From: Chinchilla lanigera | Lineage: Eukaryota > Chordata > Mammalia > Rodentia > Chinchillidae | DNA: 64,000 nt | Direction of reading: 5' to 3' | NCBI RefSeq assembly: GCF_000276665.1 | Contig: NW_004955417.1 | Location: 12,934,738 to 12,998,737 of the forward strand | Shown here: positions 1 to 10,344 of the stretch, piece after piece | Layout of the letters: every line of letters begins with the position of its first letter | Numbering within the stretch: the stretch's first letter is position 1 | Program-made: the position numbers and the translations under genes | The notes under the pieces: model-generated | Told to the model about the DNA's origin: nothing | Seen by the model: only the letters and a program-made list of their open reading frames with translations | The model's database searches: none

Positions 1-93
1 TTTTTTGGTTTTTCTCTGGTACCGGGAACCGAACTCACGACCTTGCACTTGCCAGGCAGGCACTTTTTGCCACTGAGCTAAATCCCTAGCCCC
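1..93 (-). mobile_element. ID SINE (tRNA-Ala-derived), cut by the left window edge
   Basis: The reverse complement begins GGGGCTAGGGATTTAGCTCA, contains a B-box-like GTGAGTTCGGTTCC, and runs into an A-rich tail (the T run at position 1). It has an extra TT in the anticodon-arm region compared with the copy at 42.9 kb. It abuts L1 sequence at 94, so it probably inserted into the L1. Confidence 0.88.
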
Positions 94-201
94 TATCCAT
101 TGCCTATGTTCATCTATTCTTTTATATATTTCTTCTTTAGATGTGCTGAGCAATTCTTTCATTATTATTGTCATTTCATTTTTTGCCTGAGAGATTATTT
201 T

Positions 202-372
202 TTATCTGATCTCTTTTATGGCCAGATGGAGTTGCTTCTTTACTTCCATTGCAATCATTTCAGCTATTTCAGGCATTTGTTTACCAAGTTCTCCTATGTT
301 GATGTCTCCTGGACTTGTTCTAAGTGGGGTAGTGTTCTGAGATTGTGTTTTACTTCTTTGTCTTGTCATGTT
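202..372 (-). pseudogene. L1 ORF1 N-terminal relic
   Basis: About 57 codons from the ORF1 ATG, containing EMIAMEVKKQLHLAIKE. The other L1 in the window has the paralogous segment ERMAIEVEKQMDVAIER. A TAA stop at 202-204 interrupts it. Similar coding (KIISQAKNEM versus RIISQGKKEV) resumes in the same frame just beyond, so a small insertion introduced the stop. The element cannot make ORF1 protein. Confidence 0.7.
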
Positions 373-722
373 TGATGCTGGAAGCAGAACGCTCAGTCTC
401 CCTCTTCCCTGGCAGCTCAGCAAAGGTCACCAGTGTCCCTAGTTTTCCTGGTGGTCAGGCTTGCCCCTCAGTGTCCACTGAGATGTGCTGCTTAGTCTGG
501 GGCCTTCCAGCAGGTGGTGAAGTGTATCTAGTTTTCTCGGGTCTCAGGGGTGAACTGTGATGTCAGCCAATGGCAGACTGTCTGATCCAGTGTCCCTTCA
601 CAGCTCAGGGCATACATATGACCCAGAAGTGGGCTGCACTGGTGGCATAATCATGGACCAGTGGTTCTGTGTCCCCAGGCAGTTCAGGGCGTAGGCAGAA
701 CCCAGACAGGAATTGCAGGATC

Positions 723-971
723 AGCAGTTCATGGGCCACCTGATTCTGCATCTCAGGGTGTGCACAGGAGCCAGACATGGACAGCACTGGTGGTGGTCAC
801 AGACCCCCTGTGGCCGTGATCTCCAGGAGGTCAGGGCACAAGTAAAGCATAGATGTGAATGGCAATGCCAGCGGTTCATGGACCACCTGCTCTAGTACCT
901 CAGATGGTGCAGGGCATGCCCAGGTAGGGCCCAAACTCAAACCTTGATTTTAGCAGTTCATGGCCCTTCTG
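723..971 (-). repeat. Degenerate repeated units in the L1 5' UTR
   Basis: A 20-bp motif recurs at 723, 870 and 952 as AGCAGTTCATGGGCCACCTG, AGCGGTTCATGGACCACCTG and AGCAGTTCATGGCCCTTCTG. A looser relative lies near 650. Spacings are 147 and 82 bp, so the units are uneven or partly deleted. They resemble the monomeric promoters of other rodent L1s but are too decayed to define a monomer. Confidence 0.5.
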
Positions 972-1100
972 AGTCAGAATCTCCTGTCTGCACTTGGAGT
1001 ATGGAGGGCGGAGACTCAGACTGCAATGGCAGCAGTAGGTGCCCTGTCCTCTTCATACACTTTCGTAGATCTCATCACTTGTAACTGCCGGTTATTGCCT

Positions 1101-2045
1101 CTGCTGCTAAACTTTGCCCTTCTGTAGGAGGTGATTTTATCTCAATTTTCTTTGTATACAAATGCATTCATGAGGAAGTTGGCAACATGATATATCACTA
1201 AAACCAGGAAATATTTGCAAGATAGTGAACAGTTAGTGATCCTACCAAGACAAGGGCTACAGACTGAGACTGCCTGTGGCAAGCAGGGAAGTATGGCTAT
1301 TCTAGTCCTAGGTTTCTGTTTCAATAACTACTGAACAAACACATATGCTCTGGAAGAAGTACAGGTAGTGAAATATGACTTAATATTTTGCTTTAATTGA
1401 AGATCAATATGTTGGAAATAGTGTTAGGAAAAGTATTTCTTCATCTGTTGCCAAACTTATTGGAGACTCTGTCCATTATTTTTCGCAATGTTCCTCATTT
1501 AAAGACCCAAGAAATAATTCCTCTTAGAAGTGAATGCTGGGAAAATGTTGCTTTTTGCAAGGAACTAGCTGTGTGCTTTCTTTCCCTACTAAATGATAGC
1601 TCAGTAATACATCAGTCTTCTTCTTTACATTGGCAACCACAAGCTAGAACTAAATTATATGTTTAAATTACTACTGGACCATATCAAAATGTTCCCAATT
1701 GTGAATTTTCTTTACCTTCAAGCATTTACTGAGCACCTCATGTACAATGAGCTCTGTTTTTAAGCCAAAGATACAACAGAGACAGACACAGATATGTGCC
1801 TTGTCTTTGTGACATCTTGGCTTGTGAGTATTTACCTAGATAGCCTGTAAATATGGCACTAGGAGAATTTCTTATAGGAAGCCTTTAATTCTTGCAGGAA
1901 CAAGGCAAATCCAATCAAAACTGAATGAAGTGCAGCAAGTCAGCATATTAGATAGGAGTGTTTTGTACTAATTATGGAAGGCCTGAGCAGACAAATACCC
2001 AGGCTTATATTTGGGTATTATTCTTTTTCTTTTCCTTTTTCTTTT
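1101..2045. other. Unique intronic sequence with a possible L2-like fragment
   Basis: Nothing coding is visible. About 1718-1810 has the pattern 'tactgagcacctcatgtac..' followed by a CTTGTCTTTGTGAC stretch, which resembles the widespread end of an L2 LINE in antisense orientation. This is tentative. Confidence 0.35.
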
Positions 2046-2049
2046 TGTT

Positions 2050-2154
2050 GAGACAGGGTCTTGCTATGCCCAAGCTGATCTCAAACTCGCAGTGATCCTC
2101 CTGCCTCAGTGTCCCAAGTACTGGGATTATAAGTGTATGCCACCAGACATGGCT
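2050..2154 (-). mobile_element. Short B1 / proto-B1-like SINE
   Basis: The plus strand shows the reverse complement of a 7SL-derived monomer: GAGACAGGGTCTTGCTATG, then CCTCCTGCCTCAGTGTCCCA and ACTGGGATTATAAGTGTATG. It is about 105 bp and has only one copy of the central unit that is duplicated in the B1 at 63.1 kb. It is preceded on the plus strand by a pyrimidine-rich run, the A-tail. It is either a proto-B1 or a B1 that lost the duplication. Confidence 0.8.
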
Positions 2155-3965
2155 ATTCTTTTTGTATGAGGTTTCAAACCCACTACTGTGCTTTTAAAAG
2201 AGGAAGAAAGACATATTTAAGAAAATATAATTATTTCTAAAGTTATTTTAGTATCTTTACTAATATTACTATAGAGTGCTTGATCAAATAAGGCATATGA
2301 TAATATTATCATAATCCAAAGATGCTATAAGTGGTTATCTGTATTCCAGAGATAAAGGAGAATTTATTAACTGGGCCATAATATGATATGCCCTTGCACT
2401 GAATAATTTCATTCCCAAGTATATAGTAGCCTATTTTACAGGACAAGAAAATGCTACATGCTGTGTTGTAAAAAGAAATGACCTATCTACTTATGAGAAG
2501 ATGAACTCAGCTGTCAGTTAAAACCTTAGAGGGAAGAAAAGCTTTTTTGAAAAGCTGGCATAGTCTTCCCAACCAAGAGGAAGGCAAGAGAAGTCAACCA
2601 GAAAGCATCCTCCTGTCTGACATGTCAACACTATCAAACACAAGAAACACATCTTTCTGTTTATTTAGCACAACATGATGTTAAAGGAAGTGGTTGATGG
2701 AAGGAAGGGCTCCTCCTTGTGCCAGTGCAGTCTTATCTTTCAAACGTGTGGAAAGAAGGGAGTTGTTGGAGATCAGAAGAGACTGACTGAGAGGTAACCT
2801 CTGTGGGATGGGATTGAGAGGGATAGAGAAGGAAAGAGCCCAGCAAGTTACTTTCATGAAACTAACTGCATGGAACACTTCTCTTCCGTAATTGCATATG
2901 TAAATAAATCTGAAATGGATAATATGAAATATTTGACCACTCTATGGTATTTTTAAAAAATAAAAATTTAATTGTGAAATTTTGAGTTATACTATAAATT
3001 TTGAGTTATTCTGTCAATTATGTTGCTACAGTATCACAAATAAATCAGAAACTGTGATAGATATTAATTTGCCATGTAAGCCTTTTTATAGTAACTTACC
3101 AAATAATCTGAATTTTTTTTTTTTTTTTACTAATACTGAAAGCAAAGTGAGTACAGATTTTCTGGATAAGTAAAATATATCTTTCAGCCAATGTTCATGC
3201 CACAGTTTTAGACTGCTGGTGTACTATTGTTACCACAGTGACATTTATAGAGGGATCATATGTTTTCCATAAGTTTAAAGATTATTCAAGACCTCGGCTA
3301 ACACAAGAGGAGAATTCATTGAGGTCTAGAGTGCTTCAAAAGACATTGTAAAAAATGCAATTGCCTGAAAACACAGGTTTGTGTCACAACAGAAAGCTTC
3401 TGTGCACACATACAGAGTGACAGAGCTGGAAAGGGGTCTCCGGAGCTATTCATTTTGCTCTCCATCTCCAGGCAAAGTGGTGGCTAACCCACAATGGGTG
3501 TCTGCAAGTTCAGTATTAATGTAACTTGCCCAGTATTGCCCATTTCCCCAAGCCGCAGCCTGCTTAGCTGTCAAATAAAAATAACTTATGGCACCTTACC
3601 TTGTCATCATTCTTTTTCTAGATCTCCCTTGAGTACTCCAGGCTGCTCAAAAATGAATGCTGGAGCATATCAAAAATAAAACTGTGAACTCCAGGGTAGA
3701 CCCATGCAGAAAGCAAAGCCTATATTTGACTTCATATAGCAGAAGAAAACTCTTTACCTATGATCTGATTATGGCAATGGTTCGAGTTGCTGCTTGTGGA
3801 AGAGCCACTGTATTCACCCTTAGAAAAGGGAATTCCAGGGCCAGTGGCACAGCTGGGAAAGCTGATCACAGTTGCTCAGTACACACATCACGAGATGAGC
3901 TGCTTTTCAAAGCTTGGTTTTAGCCTACCACCTGACCAAACAGCATCACTACCAACTGAAGAAAG
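2155..3965. other. Unique AT-rich intronic sequence
   Basis: No gene or clear repeat recognised. It includes an oligo-T run near 3113-3128 and short ORFs without homology that I can recognise. Confidence 0.5.
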
Positions 3966-4112
3966 CCTCCTCAATTCAATCTGCAAAAAAATGAACTCCA
4001 CATTGACACAGGGCAATCAGCCTCAGTACCCCCTTCTCACCCCATTAAATGTTAATAGTTTTGATTGCCCTGTGTCAGTGTGAACTATTTTTTTGAAAGT
4101 TGAATGAGGAGG
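3966..4112. repeat. Long imperfect inverted repeat (hairpin-forming)
   Basis: The left arm (3966-4019) and right arm (4062-4112) are imperfect reverse complements over about 51-54 bp, separated by a 42-nt spacer. Identity is highest at the inner ends, where TGACACAGGGCAATCA is shared exactly. Both arms also contain a C plus seven-A run and share CCTCCTCA at the outer ends, with small gaps between. No clear flanking target duplication is visible. It could be a palindromic DNA-transposon relic or a template-switch product. I do not recognise the family. Confidence 0.8.
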
Positions 4113-5659
4113 TACATAATTAATTCAAATAATCAAGCAGCTTTTTCCTTTTCATTTGATTTTTAGGATTTCATTGTTATTTTAGATCCAAACCAAAGAC
4201 ACACTGAGAACCATGAGAAAATAGCACTTGTTTTCTCATCAGTTATTTCCTCTAGATTATAAGAAAAGAAACTTTTGAATAAAGAAGCAGCCAAATTTGG
4301 GAGTAGAGGAGATGTAATTGAATTTGAGTCTGTATTTCTGAAGAATTGCCTGGAATTTTATGAAAGCAAAGAGTACAAACATCCTCCTTGTGTTTACACT
4401 AGGAAGTAAAAGTTTTAAAACATGCAATATGTATCTGAAACAGTTTTCTTCTTTCTAATCTTGTGTTGCACTCAAAGAATACTAATGGTTACCAAATTGT
4501 TTTTTTTGGCAGAATAGCCTATTGCTTAAAAAAAAAAAACCAGAAGTATAAGATGTGATTGTAGTACATGACTAAGTTATGAATCCTCAGCCTTGAGCAG
4601 GTGTTAACTAATCTAATGATCCCAATGCAGGAGATTACCCAAGAGCATTTTTTCTACATTGCATTCTATATATTACATGGTAATGAATGACAGTTTCAAT
4701 GACTGCTATTATAGAGATGTTTCCTTTGTTGAGAGAACAAAAGGGGGCTATAGATAATGTCTGAGCTTATTGAGCTGCTCAGCCTCCTCATCTATGCGCC
4801 CTGGCTTGTCTCACCCATAAAGCATGGGTGAGGGCTGGTTATCTCACTCATAAAGCATGCAGTCTAAAGACCCATGCAGTCTTTAGAAGTGGTTTTCTTT
4901 GCACACCCTGTAAACAAGAGGATGAATATCTTGTTACATGTGCTATAAAGGGGTAAGTAAAATGAACATAGTCCCCCTCCCTGTCACTAGCAATAACCAG
5001 TTTTTCACATCTACCCTGAGTGTATCCCCAGAAGCTCATGGCACACTAAGATATCTGGATGTTGGTGATGACATATTCCTGAGAAGCAGAGGATCTAACA
5101 GCCCAGTGACCCAGCTATTCACTCCAGTTCCTTTGTGCTCAGACATTTTGTTTTCCCAACTCCTTCACCATGTGCTAATGATTAGATGGTGGCTCCATAA
5201 ATAAAGGGAAAAGGCAGTGTCATGGGTGGTGGGTGGTTTGTTTTCTTAGTCCTTTTTTGAAAACATATGGAGATGTTTATATATAAATAGAAAATAAGAG
5301 AACACTGCTGTCATGTCAGCAGCAGCTAATATAGCCACACATGAATGGACATCAAATGTTTCTCTACCTACTCCAACATTTTGGGTTGCTTATATCTACA
5401 CATCTGGTCTTATTTGCCTTGAAAAGGTATTTTATTATTTTATTCCTAGTTGGAAGTAAACTCTGGAGCAAGAATTTTGTGTTGTTTTGTTTTTCACTCC
5501 TTTCATTGTGAAATTATTCTATCCAAGTAGACCTTGATTATGAGCATGAAAAATCCTTTTTAAAAATCCGTATATTTGTGGAACTGGAGTCTCAGTGTTT
5601 CTGACTTGTTGGTGAGAAATTAGAAGTGAGCCTCAGGATGCAGGGTAGTGGAACATGGA
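4113..5659. other. Unique intronic sequence
   Basis: I see nothing beyond short A/T runs (for example A-rich 4528-4540) and unsupported short ORFs. Confidence 0.5.
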
Positions 5660-5865
5660 GAACACAGGCCGGTAGAAGCACACCTCTAGGTATGAGTTCT
5701 GGCTGCACCACTTACTAACCATGTAACCCAGGGAAGGTTCAATAACCTGAGTAAACATCAGTGGCTGCTCTGTGAAATGAGAAATACAGTTGCGTTTATC
5801 TCGACACTTCATGGGATGAGCTGCAAGGCATTCATGCAGTGTAAGAAGCACTGCAAAAATGTTAC
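5660..5865 (+). mobile_element. MIR SINE fragment
   Basis: The order of MIR landmarks is present: GAGTTCTGGCTGCACCACTT, then ACTAACCATGTAACCCAGGG, then a decayed 'cctcatctgtaaaatg' segment. Old and divergent. Confidence 0.6.
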
Positions 5866-5875
5866 CTGCTTTACA

Positions 5876-6000
5876 GTAGTCCCCTTGTCCTCCCATGTCA
5901 TGGAGGAAGAAACTGAGAGATTATACAGAGTACCCAGAGTCACACAGATAAATATTAGTTAACAGGAGGACCTGGACCAGTCTGGGTAATTCCAAAGTCC
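5876..6000 (-). mobile_element. MIR SINE fragment, antisense
   Basis: The plus strand reads GGAGGAAGAAACTGAGAGAT, then CCCAGAGTCACACAGATAAA. These are the reverse complements of the MIR 'cctcagtttcctcat' and 'gctgtgtgacc' landmarks. Confidence 0.6.
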
Positions 6001-7224
6001 ACACACTTCTTTCCTCTGCTAAAATGTTACCATATATGTGGCCTGAGGTACCTTTGAAAGCTTCTGCATTTACATTACTCCTTCCACTCCTATCGACATA
6101 CTGTGATATGCACACTGGCATGCCCAAACTATGATATTCTGTGACCTGAGGACGTCTGTTCCCCTGCAGTTAAAGAAGGCCAGGAAGCACTTAGTGAACA
6201 TGCTGTTAGAAGCCCTGGTAAGTTCGATTTATGCAACCAATTTGACTTTGGTCTGCACAGCCCTTTGCTTTAAAGTTTGTAGAAGACCCCTATGTACAGG
6301 TTCATTATTCAAGCTTAGGAGACAGCATTTGTCCCAGCTTGGAGTTGAAGAAGCCAAGGCCCAAGGTTACATGATTTGCTGAGACAAGGAGAGACCAGTC
6401 ACCACCCTCTTTTGTAGCACAGTGTCAGTTGCTGTGTCAGGAATAGACTGTATCCACCTCTCCAGGTTGCTCATTACTGTTGGGTCTGACAGCTACACTG
6501 CTAACTGGGTCCACTTTTAACCTAAATAGTACATAATTAGGAGCAGTTTGCCTTTTTTTTTTTTTTTGTCAGAAGCATGGGATCTGCCTGCAATATGAGA
6601 ATCTGCACATATAAGATGGCCCAATTTTGTTTTCATTTGTACGATACATTGTGATTTTTCTTTTCTTCTTTTTGTAAGGGAGGCGGAGTTTAGGGTGGGC
6701 ATATAGCAAGGTCTACACAGGAAGAGGACAAGGACTGCCAAATTACACATCCACCTGCCGATCTCGCGGCAGCATGCAGTTAAATGAATATAGGACATGA
6801 ATGCAAGTCTTTTGCATACCATTAACTGTAGCGATGGTACCATAATGCAGCAGCCATAGCTAAAAGCTGAGGTGCTCCTTTTATTAATAATGCCCTGAGT
6901 CTTTCACAAAAATTCCTAGAACTGAGAGTGGAAATGTGAGCAGGCTTCTGCTTTGTTAACCTTCTCATCATTAACAGTGACAACCAAAACGCTGGTGTCC
7001 TTAGGCCTTAAGTTCAGGCCTATAAGGGCTGGCAGCATCCTCTCTGAGAGCCCACAGCTGCCCTGGCCTTTGTGGCATCAGTATACTTTCACAATGAATG
7101 TTAGGAAATCACTGTAAAGTAGAATCTGCTTTAGGAAAAATTACTTATGCAACGCTCCACTTGTTATGCAAGTGGAAAAATCATTTTAATGCAGAGCAAG
7201 TGTTACTTATCACTCCAGTCACAT
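6001..7224. other. Unique intronic sequence
   Basis: No gene recognised. It contains an oligo-T run at about 6552-6567. Confidence 0.45.
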
Positions 7225-7460
7225 GTGAGCGGTGGCAGTGTGTGGTTTGGAACACAGAGGATTTCAGAGCCGGTGCTACCATTTGCCAGCTGTATGGCTT
7301 TGAGCACATCATTTGACTTTTCTGATCCTGAGTTCCTTTCCTATAAAAATGCATCAACCATAAAGCTGCTTTGTCTATTTTATGGGTTGTCAAAGAAGAC
7401 CAAAGGAAACTGCGAACATGAAAGCTCTCTGGAAACGCTGTACAAATGTTATTATCGATT
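7225..7460 (+). mobile_element. MIR SINE fragment
   Basis: It shows TTTCAGAGCCGGTGCTACCA, then GCCAGCTGTATGGCTTTGAG, then decayed 'cctgagttcc' and tail segments in MIR order. Confidence 0.6.
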
Positions 7461-8373
7461 GGAAACTAGATGAGGAATGAGGAATGAGTAGCAGCACTGT
7501 CCGAGGATAGTTTGGGAATAACTCAACAAAGGTGATAGCAGGTCAGTCCTAGAGAGGGAGTTGGCTCCTGAGGAACAGAGGGCCTGGCCAGCTTGATGAG
7601 CCTTAAACTTGCAGGTCATGGCTGGGCAACAGTTTGGCTGCTGGCCTGCCCACAGCCTGTGATGTTTTAAGCTCCTGCAGTGACAATACTGGCTACATGA
7701 AATCGCTGTGTGCTTTCTTACCAGACTTTACTTAGAAAGAGTTTACAAATTGGCGGCCTGGCAGAGATTAGAGTGCTGCGGTTTTACACCAGGGAGAGCA
7801 GTGTTTCATGTCTTATTCTATTACTGCCCTCCTTGGGGATTAGACGAATGGAACAACAACAAAATCAGAAAGCGAAGACAAACCTGTCAGTTTGATGCCT
7901 GTTAGCTGCAGAAGTCACAATTAAAAGAAGGTAGGGTATCTCTTTAGAGGAAAGAGGTGCAGATATAAGTCCACAAAGCATAATTTCTTTTGTTTGAGTA
8001 TGGCTAACACTCTACTGACCCTTGCCATAAAAAAGGAATTGCACTATTAAATGCTTAAGAAATTACACAATACACAGTGGATGCTTAAAAAAATTGATTG
8101 AAAGAATATTATTACTAGTAGAAACAATTCAGCAATCTTAATAAATTTCCTTTATTGTCCTTCTCAAATCCTTTTAAATCAACTGTCGAGTTTGGCAAAT
8201 TCCAGGATGAGAAATTATGCATCTAAGAACCATTGGCTAATAGGCCAACCAGATCCAAAGTCAGGCAGAGCAGCACGTATTTGGGCAGCAACTTGGGAGG
8301 AGATAAAATACTTGGTTATTATTATTTGATTGTTCCCAAGGAGAAAGTATACAAGCAACAGATATGCAAGACA
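7461..8373. other. Unique intronic sequence just upstream of the CPQ exon
   Basis: No repeat recognised. The stretch 7600-7920 is less AT-rich than its surroundings and has no repeat signature, so it may be conserved noncoding DNA. That needs an alignment. Confidence 0.4.
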
Positions 8374-8392
8374 TATTTTTTCTTTTGTTTAG
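8374..8392 (+). promoter_or_regulatory. CPQ: 3' splice site (acceptor) of the CPQ exon
   Basis: A pyrimidine-rich run ending in TTTAG immediately precedes the exon. Homology to CPQ begins at the base after this AG. The first exonic bases are GTAAAT, so the junction reads TAG/GTAAAT, a tandem acceptor-donor arrangement discussed in the findings. Confidence 0.9.
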
Positions 8393-8594
8393 GTAAATAT
8401 TTCCAACTACAGTCTGGTGATGGAGTCTGACACAGGCTTATTCTCACCCACTGGGCTGCAATTTACTGGCAGTGAGAAGGCCAGAGCTATCATGGAGGAG
8501 GTCATGAGCCTGCTACAGCCTCTCAACATCACTCAGGTCTTCAAGGACGCAGAGGGGTTAGACATTAACTTCTGGATCCAAGCTGGAGTGCCTG
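8393..8594 (+). CDS. CPQ: CPQ exon (carboxypeptidase Q, penultimate coding exon)
   Basis: One internal exon of carboxypeptidase Q, a secreted/lysosomal M28-family zinc dipeptidase that cleaves unsubstituted dipeptides. Read from GTA at 8393 it encodes 67 full codons beginning VNISNYSLVMESD and ending NFWIQAGVP, plus the first base of a Gly codon, so the downstream intron is phase 1. This corresponds to about residues 352-419 of the 472-residue human protein. The Asp of MESD is the known zinc ligand (about Asp364 in human). Three N-glycosylation sequons are visible: NIS, NYS and NIT. From memory about eight residues differ from human, four of them in the segment after ITQV, where this exon reads FKDAEGLD. 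Splice borders are TTTTGTTTAG before and GTAAGA after. No stop or frameshift interrupts it, so it looks functional. The zinc ligand in the HHSHGD segment lies in the last exon, which I did not find here. The 202-nt length means skipping it would shift the frame. Confidence 0.95.
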
Positions 8595-8600
8595 GTAAGA
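8593..8600 (+). promoter_or_regulatory. CPQ: 5' splice site (donor) of the CPQ exon
   Basis: The exon ends TG and the intron begins GTAAGA, close to the mammalian donor consensus. Homology to CPQ stops exactly here, after the first base of a Gly codon. Confidence 0.9.
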
Positions 8601-10340
8601 AAGAAAGATGAAACAGATATTCCTAGTGTATCGCTACTGACATAGATGTTCCCGGTATACTGCGACACGGCACAATGGTCTGATAGGCCAGTAATGCATA
8701 GAAACCCTAAGCATTTGTCTGTAACACAAAATTACCAGTTGATTTCCAAAACTGGGATAATGGTGTTCTCCTTGTATTTGTTTACCCATCTGCCTCTTCA
8801 TTTTAAATTATATCCCCTCACTCATAGAGATTCTCATCTAATGATCCTAGGGATGGAATTAGATATCATTTGTTTCGTTTTGCTTTGTTTTGTTTTTCAA
8901 AGAGATATTTGATGATTGTAGCACAGTGGTCTCATAACCAAAGTTTGGGAAATACTTAGAAGGCAATTATTACTACTAATATCCTTCTAATTCTGGTCCT
9001 GTGCTGAGGAACCATCGCTGAATCAAATACTATGGTAGGTAAAATTTTATCATTACATATTTATTCCTTTAGGTTGGGGTGCTTCCAGCTGATTGTGCTT
9101 TTCTTTAATGAAAAGATGTCTGTTAAGAGGTTGCATGCAAGCACTGCTCTGCTTTGATTAGTGATTTGGCATGTGAATATCCTGAAGAGAAGTCCCAAGC
9201 CCCTGGAGACAGGAATGCAATTATGAAATGGGAGTAGACTTGGGGAGGTAACAGGAATAGAGGCCAAAACAGTCTCAAAGAAGACAAACACAGACGACTT
9301 CATGCTTTTGACTAGGATGGGTATGGAGCAGGATATTAAGTACTTATGACCAAAGGCTTTCCTTCAATACCATTATATCCATAATCAAAAAAGCTGCTGC
9401 GCAAGAATCCATTACAAATTGTTTTGTGCTTGTATTATGCAAACAGCCTTAGAACAGTTTAACATTGCTGTTTTTGTGACTTTTTGTGGCTACAAAATAA
9501 TGGGTATAAAAACAATGTCTCCAGGTCCATCCCACAGAAGCTTTTCTTTTTGCCTGCAAAGTAAATTTCGCCAATAGCATAGAATACTATATGGATTTAA
9601 GATTTTTAAAAAGCCTTTTCTGGAGAGACTGTATATTTTAAAGAAATATTTTAGGGATCAAAGTTTATAATAATTTTTCATAACCAAAAAATAGACGCTT
9701 TCTTTTATTCCAATGAGATGACCCAAACTGGCTGTGTTGATTCTGGGCATATTTTAATCGTATTTTAAAATTCTCTGAGAGCAACATTTCCATTCACAGT
9801 GCTGTTATCGATGGACAGATCCAAGACACTTTACATAAGCGTCATCAATCAACATGACTGAAGTACAGAGAGGAGAGTTTTCCTTTAAGGTGTACAGAAT
9901 TTGTTTGAAATTTAAAATTCCTCCTAAGCCTTAAACTTTTTAACAGGAAATTCTGAACATTTGAGAATCTCTAAGTAAGCCACAGGGTTGTAGCTGTGAG
10001 GGAAGGACTGGTAGATCAGGTTGAATTCAAGTGGAGAGCTACCAGGACTGGCCAAAGGGAAAGTGACAAGGAGCTGAAACTTATGACACATTGGGATGAT
10101 AAAGCTTATATCTGCCCTGACTCAGTATTTCTTGATTTTTTATGCTTGATCATGAAGATTGGCCCTAGCTTTATTCCTTCATATGTGCAAGCTCTATAAG
10201 GATGGCTCTCGTAGAATAATTAGCAGGCTGATTTGATTGTCTTTGGCTACAGTCAGGTCTTTTCCATCTCAGCCACAGTGAGGTCAGATTTGATGCTATC
10301 TAGTGGGTCATAGTTGAGAGTCTGAGTCTATTGTGGTTAT
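8601..10340. other. Unique intronic sequence downstream of the CPQ exon
   Basis: No gene or confident repeat recognised. The short ORFs here show no homology I can name. Confidence 0.45.
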
Positions 10341-10344
10341 TGGG

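Larger units (their letters stand above)
94..1100 (-). mobile_element. L1 LINE 5' portion: ORF1 start and 5' UTR
   Basis: On the minus strand an ATG at about 370 opens an ORF1 relic starting MTRQRSK. A second L1 in this window has a matching start, MTRCRSK, at 44140. Upstream of that ATG (370 to about 1060) the sequence is noticeably GC-richer than its surroundings and contains repeated units, as expected of a rodent L1 5' UTR/promoter. The outer boundary near 1060-1100 is approximate. The rest of the element lies beyond the left edge or is lost. Confidence 0.7.
1..8392 (+). other. CPQ: CPQ intron upstream of the recognised exon (partial)
   Basis: All sequence before the exon is inferred to be intron. 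I searched by eye for the preceding exon, which should encode the TAEEQGG active-site segment and end in ..QLHK, and did not find it. The intron continues beyond the left edge. Repeats inside it are listed separately. Confidence 0.85.

Noticed and set aside
3787..4083. 98-codon plus-strand ORF
   Set aside because: It overlaps the inverted repeat, has no domain or homology I recognise, and its codon content looks random.
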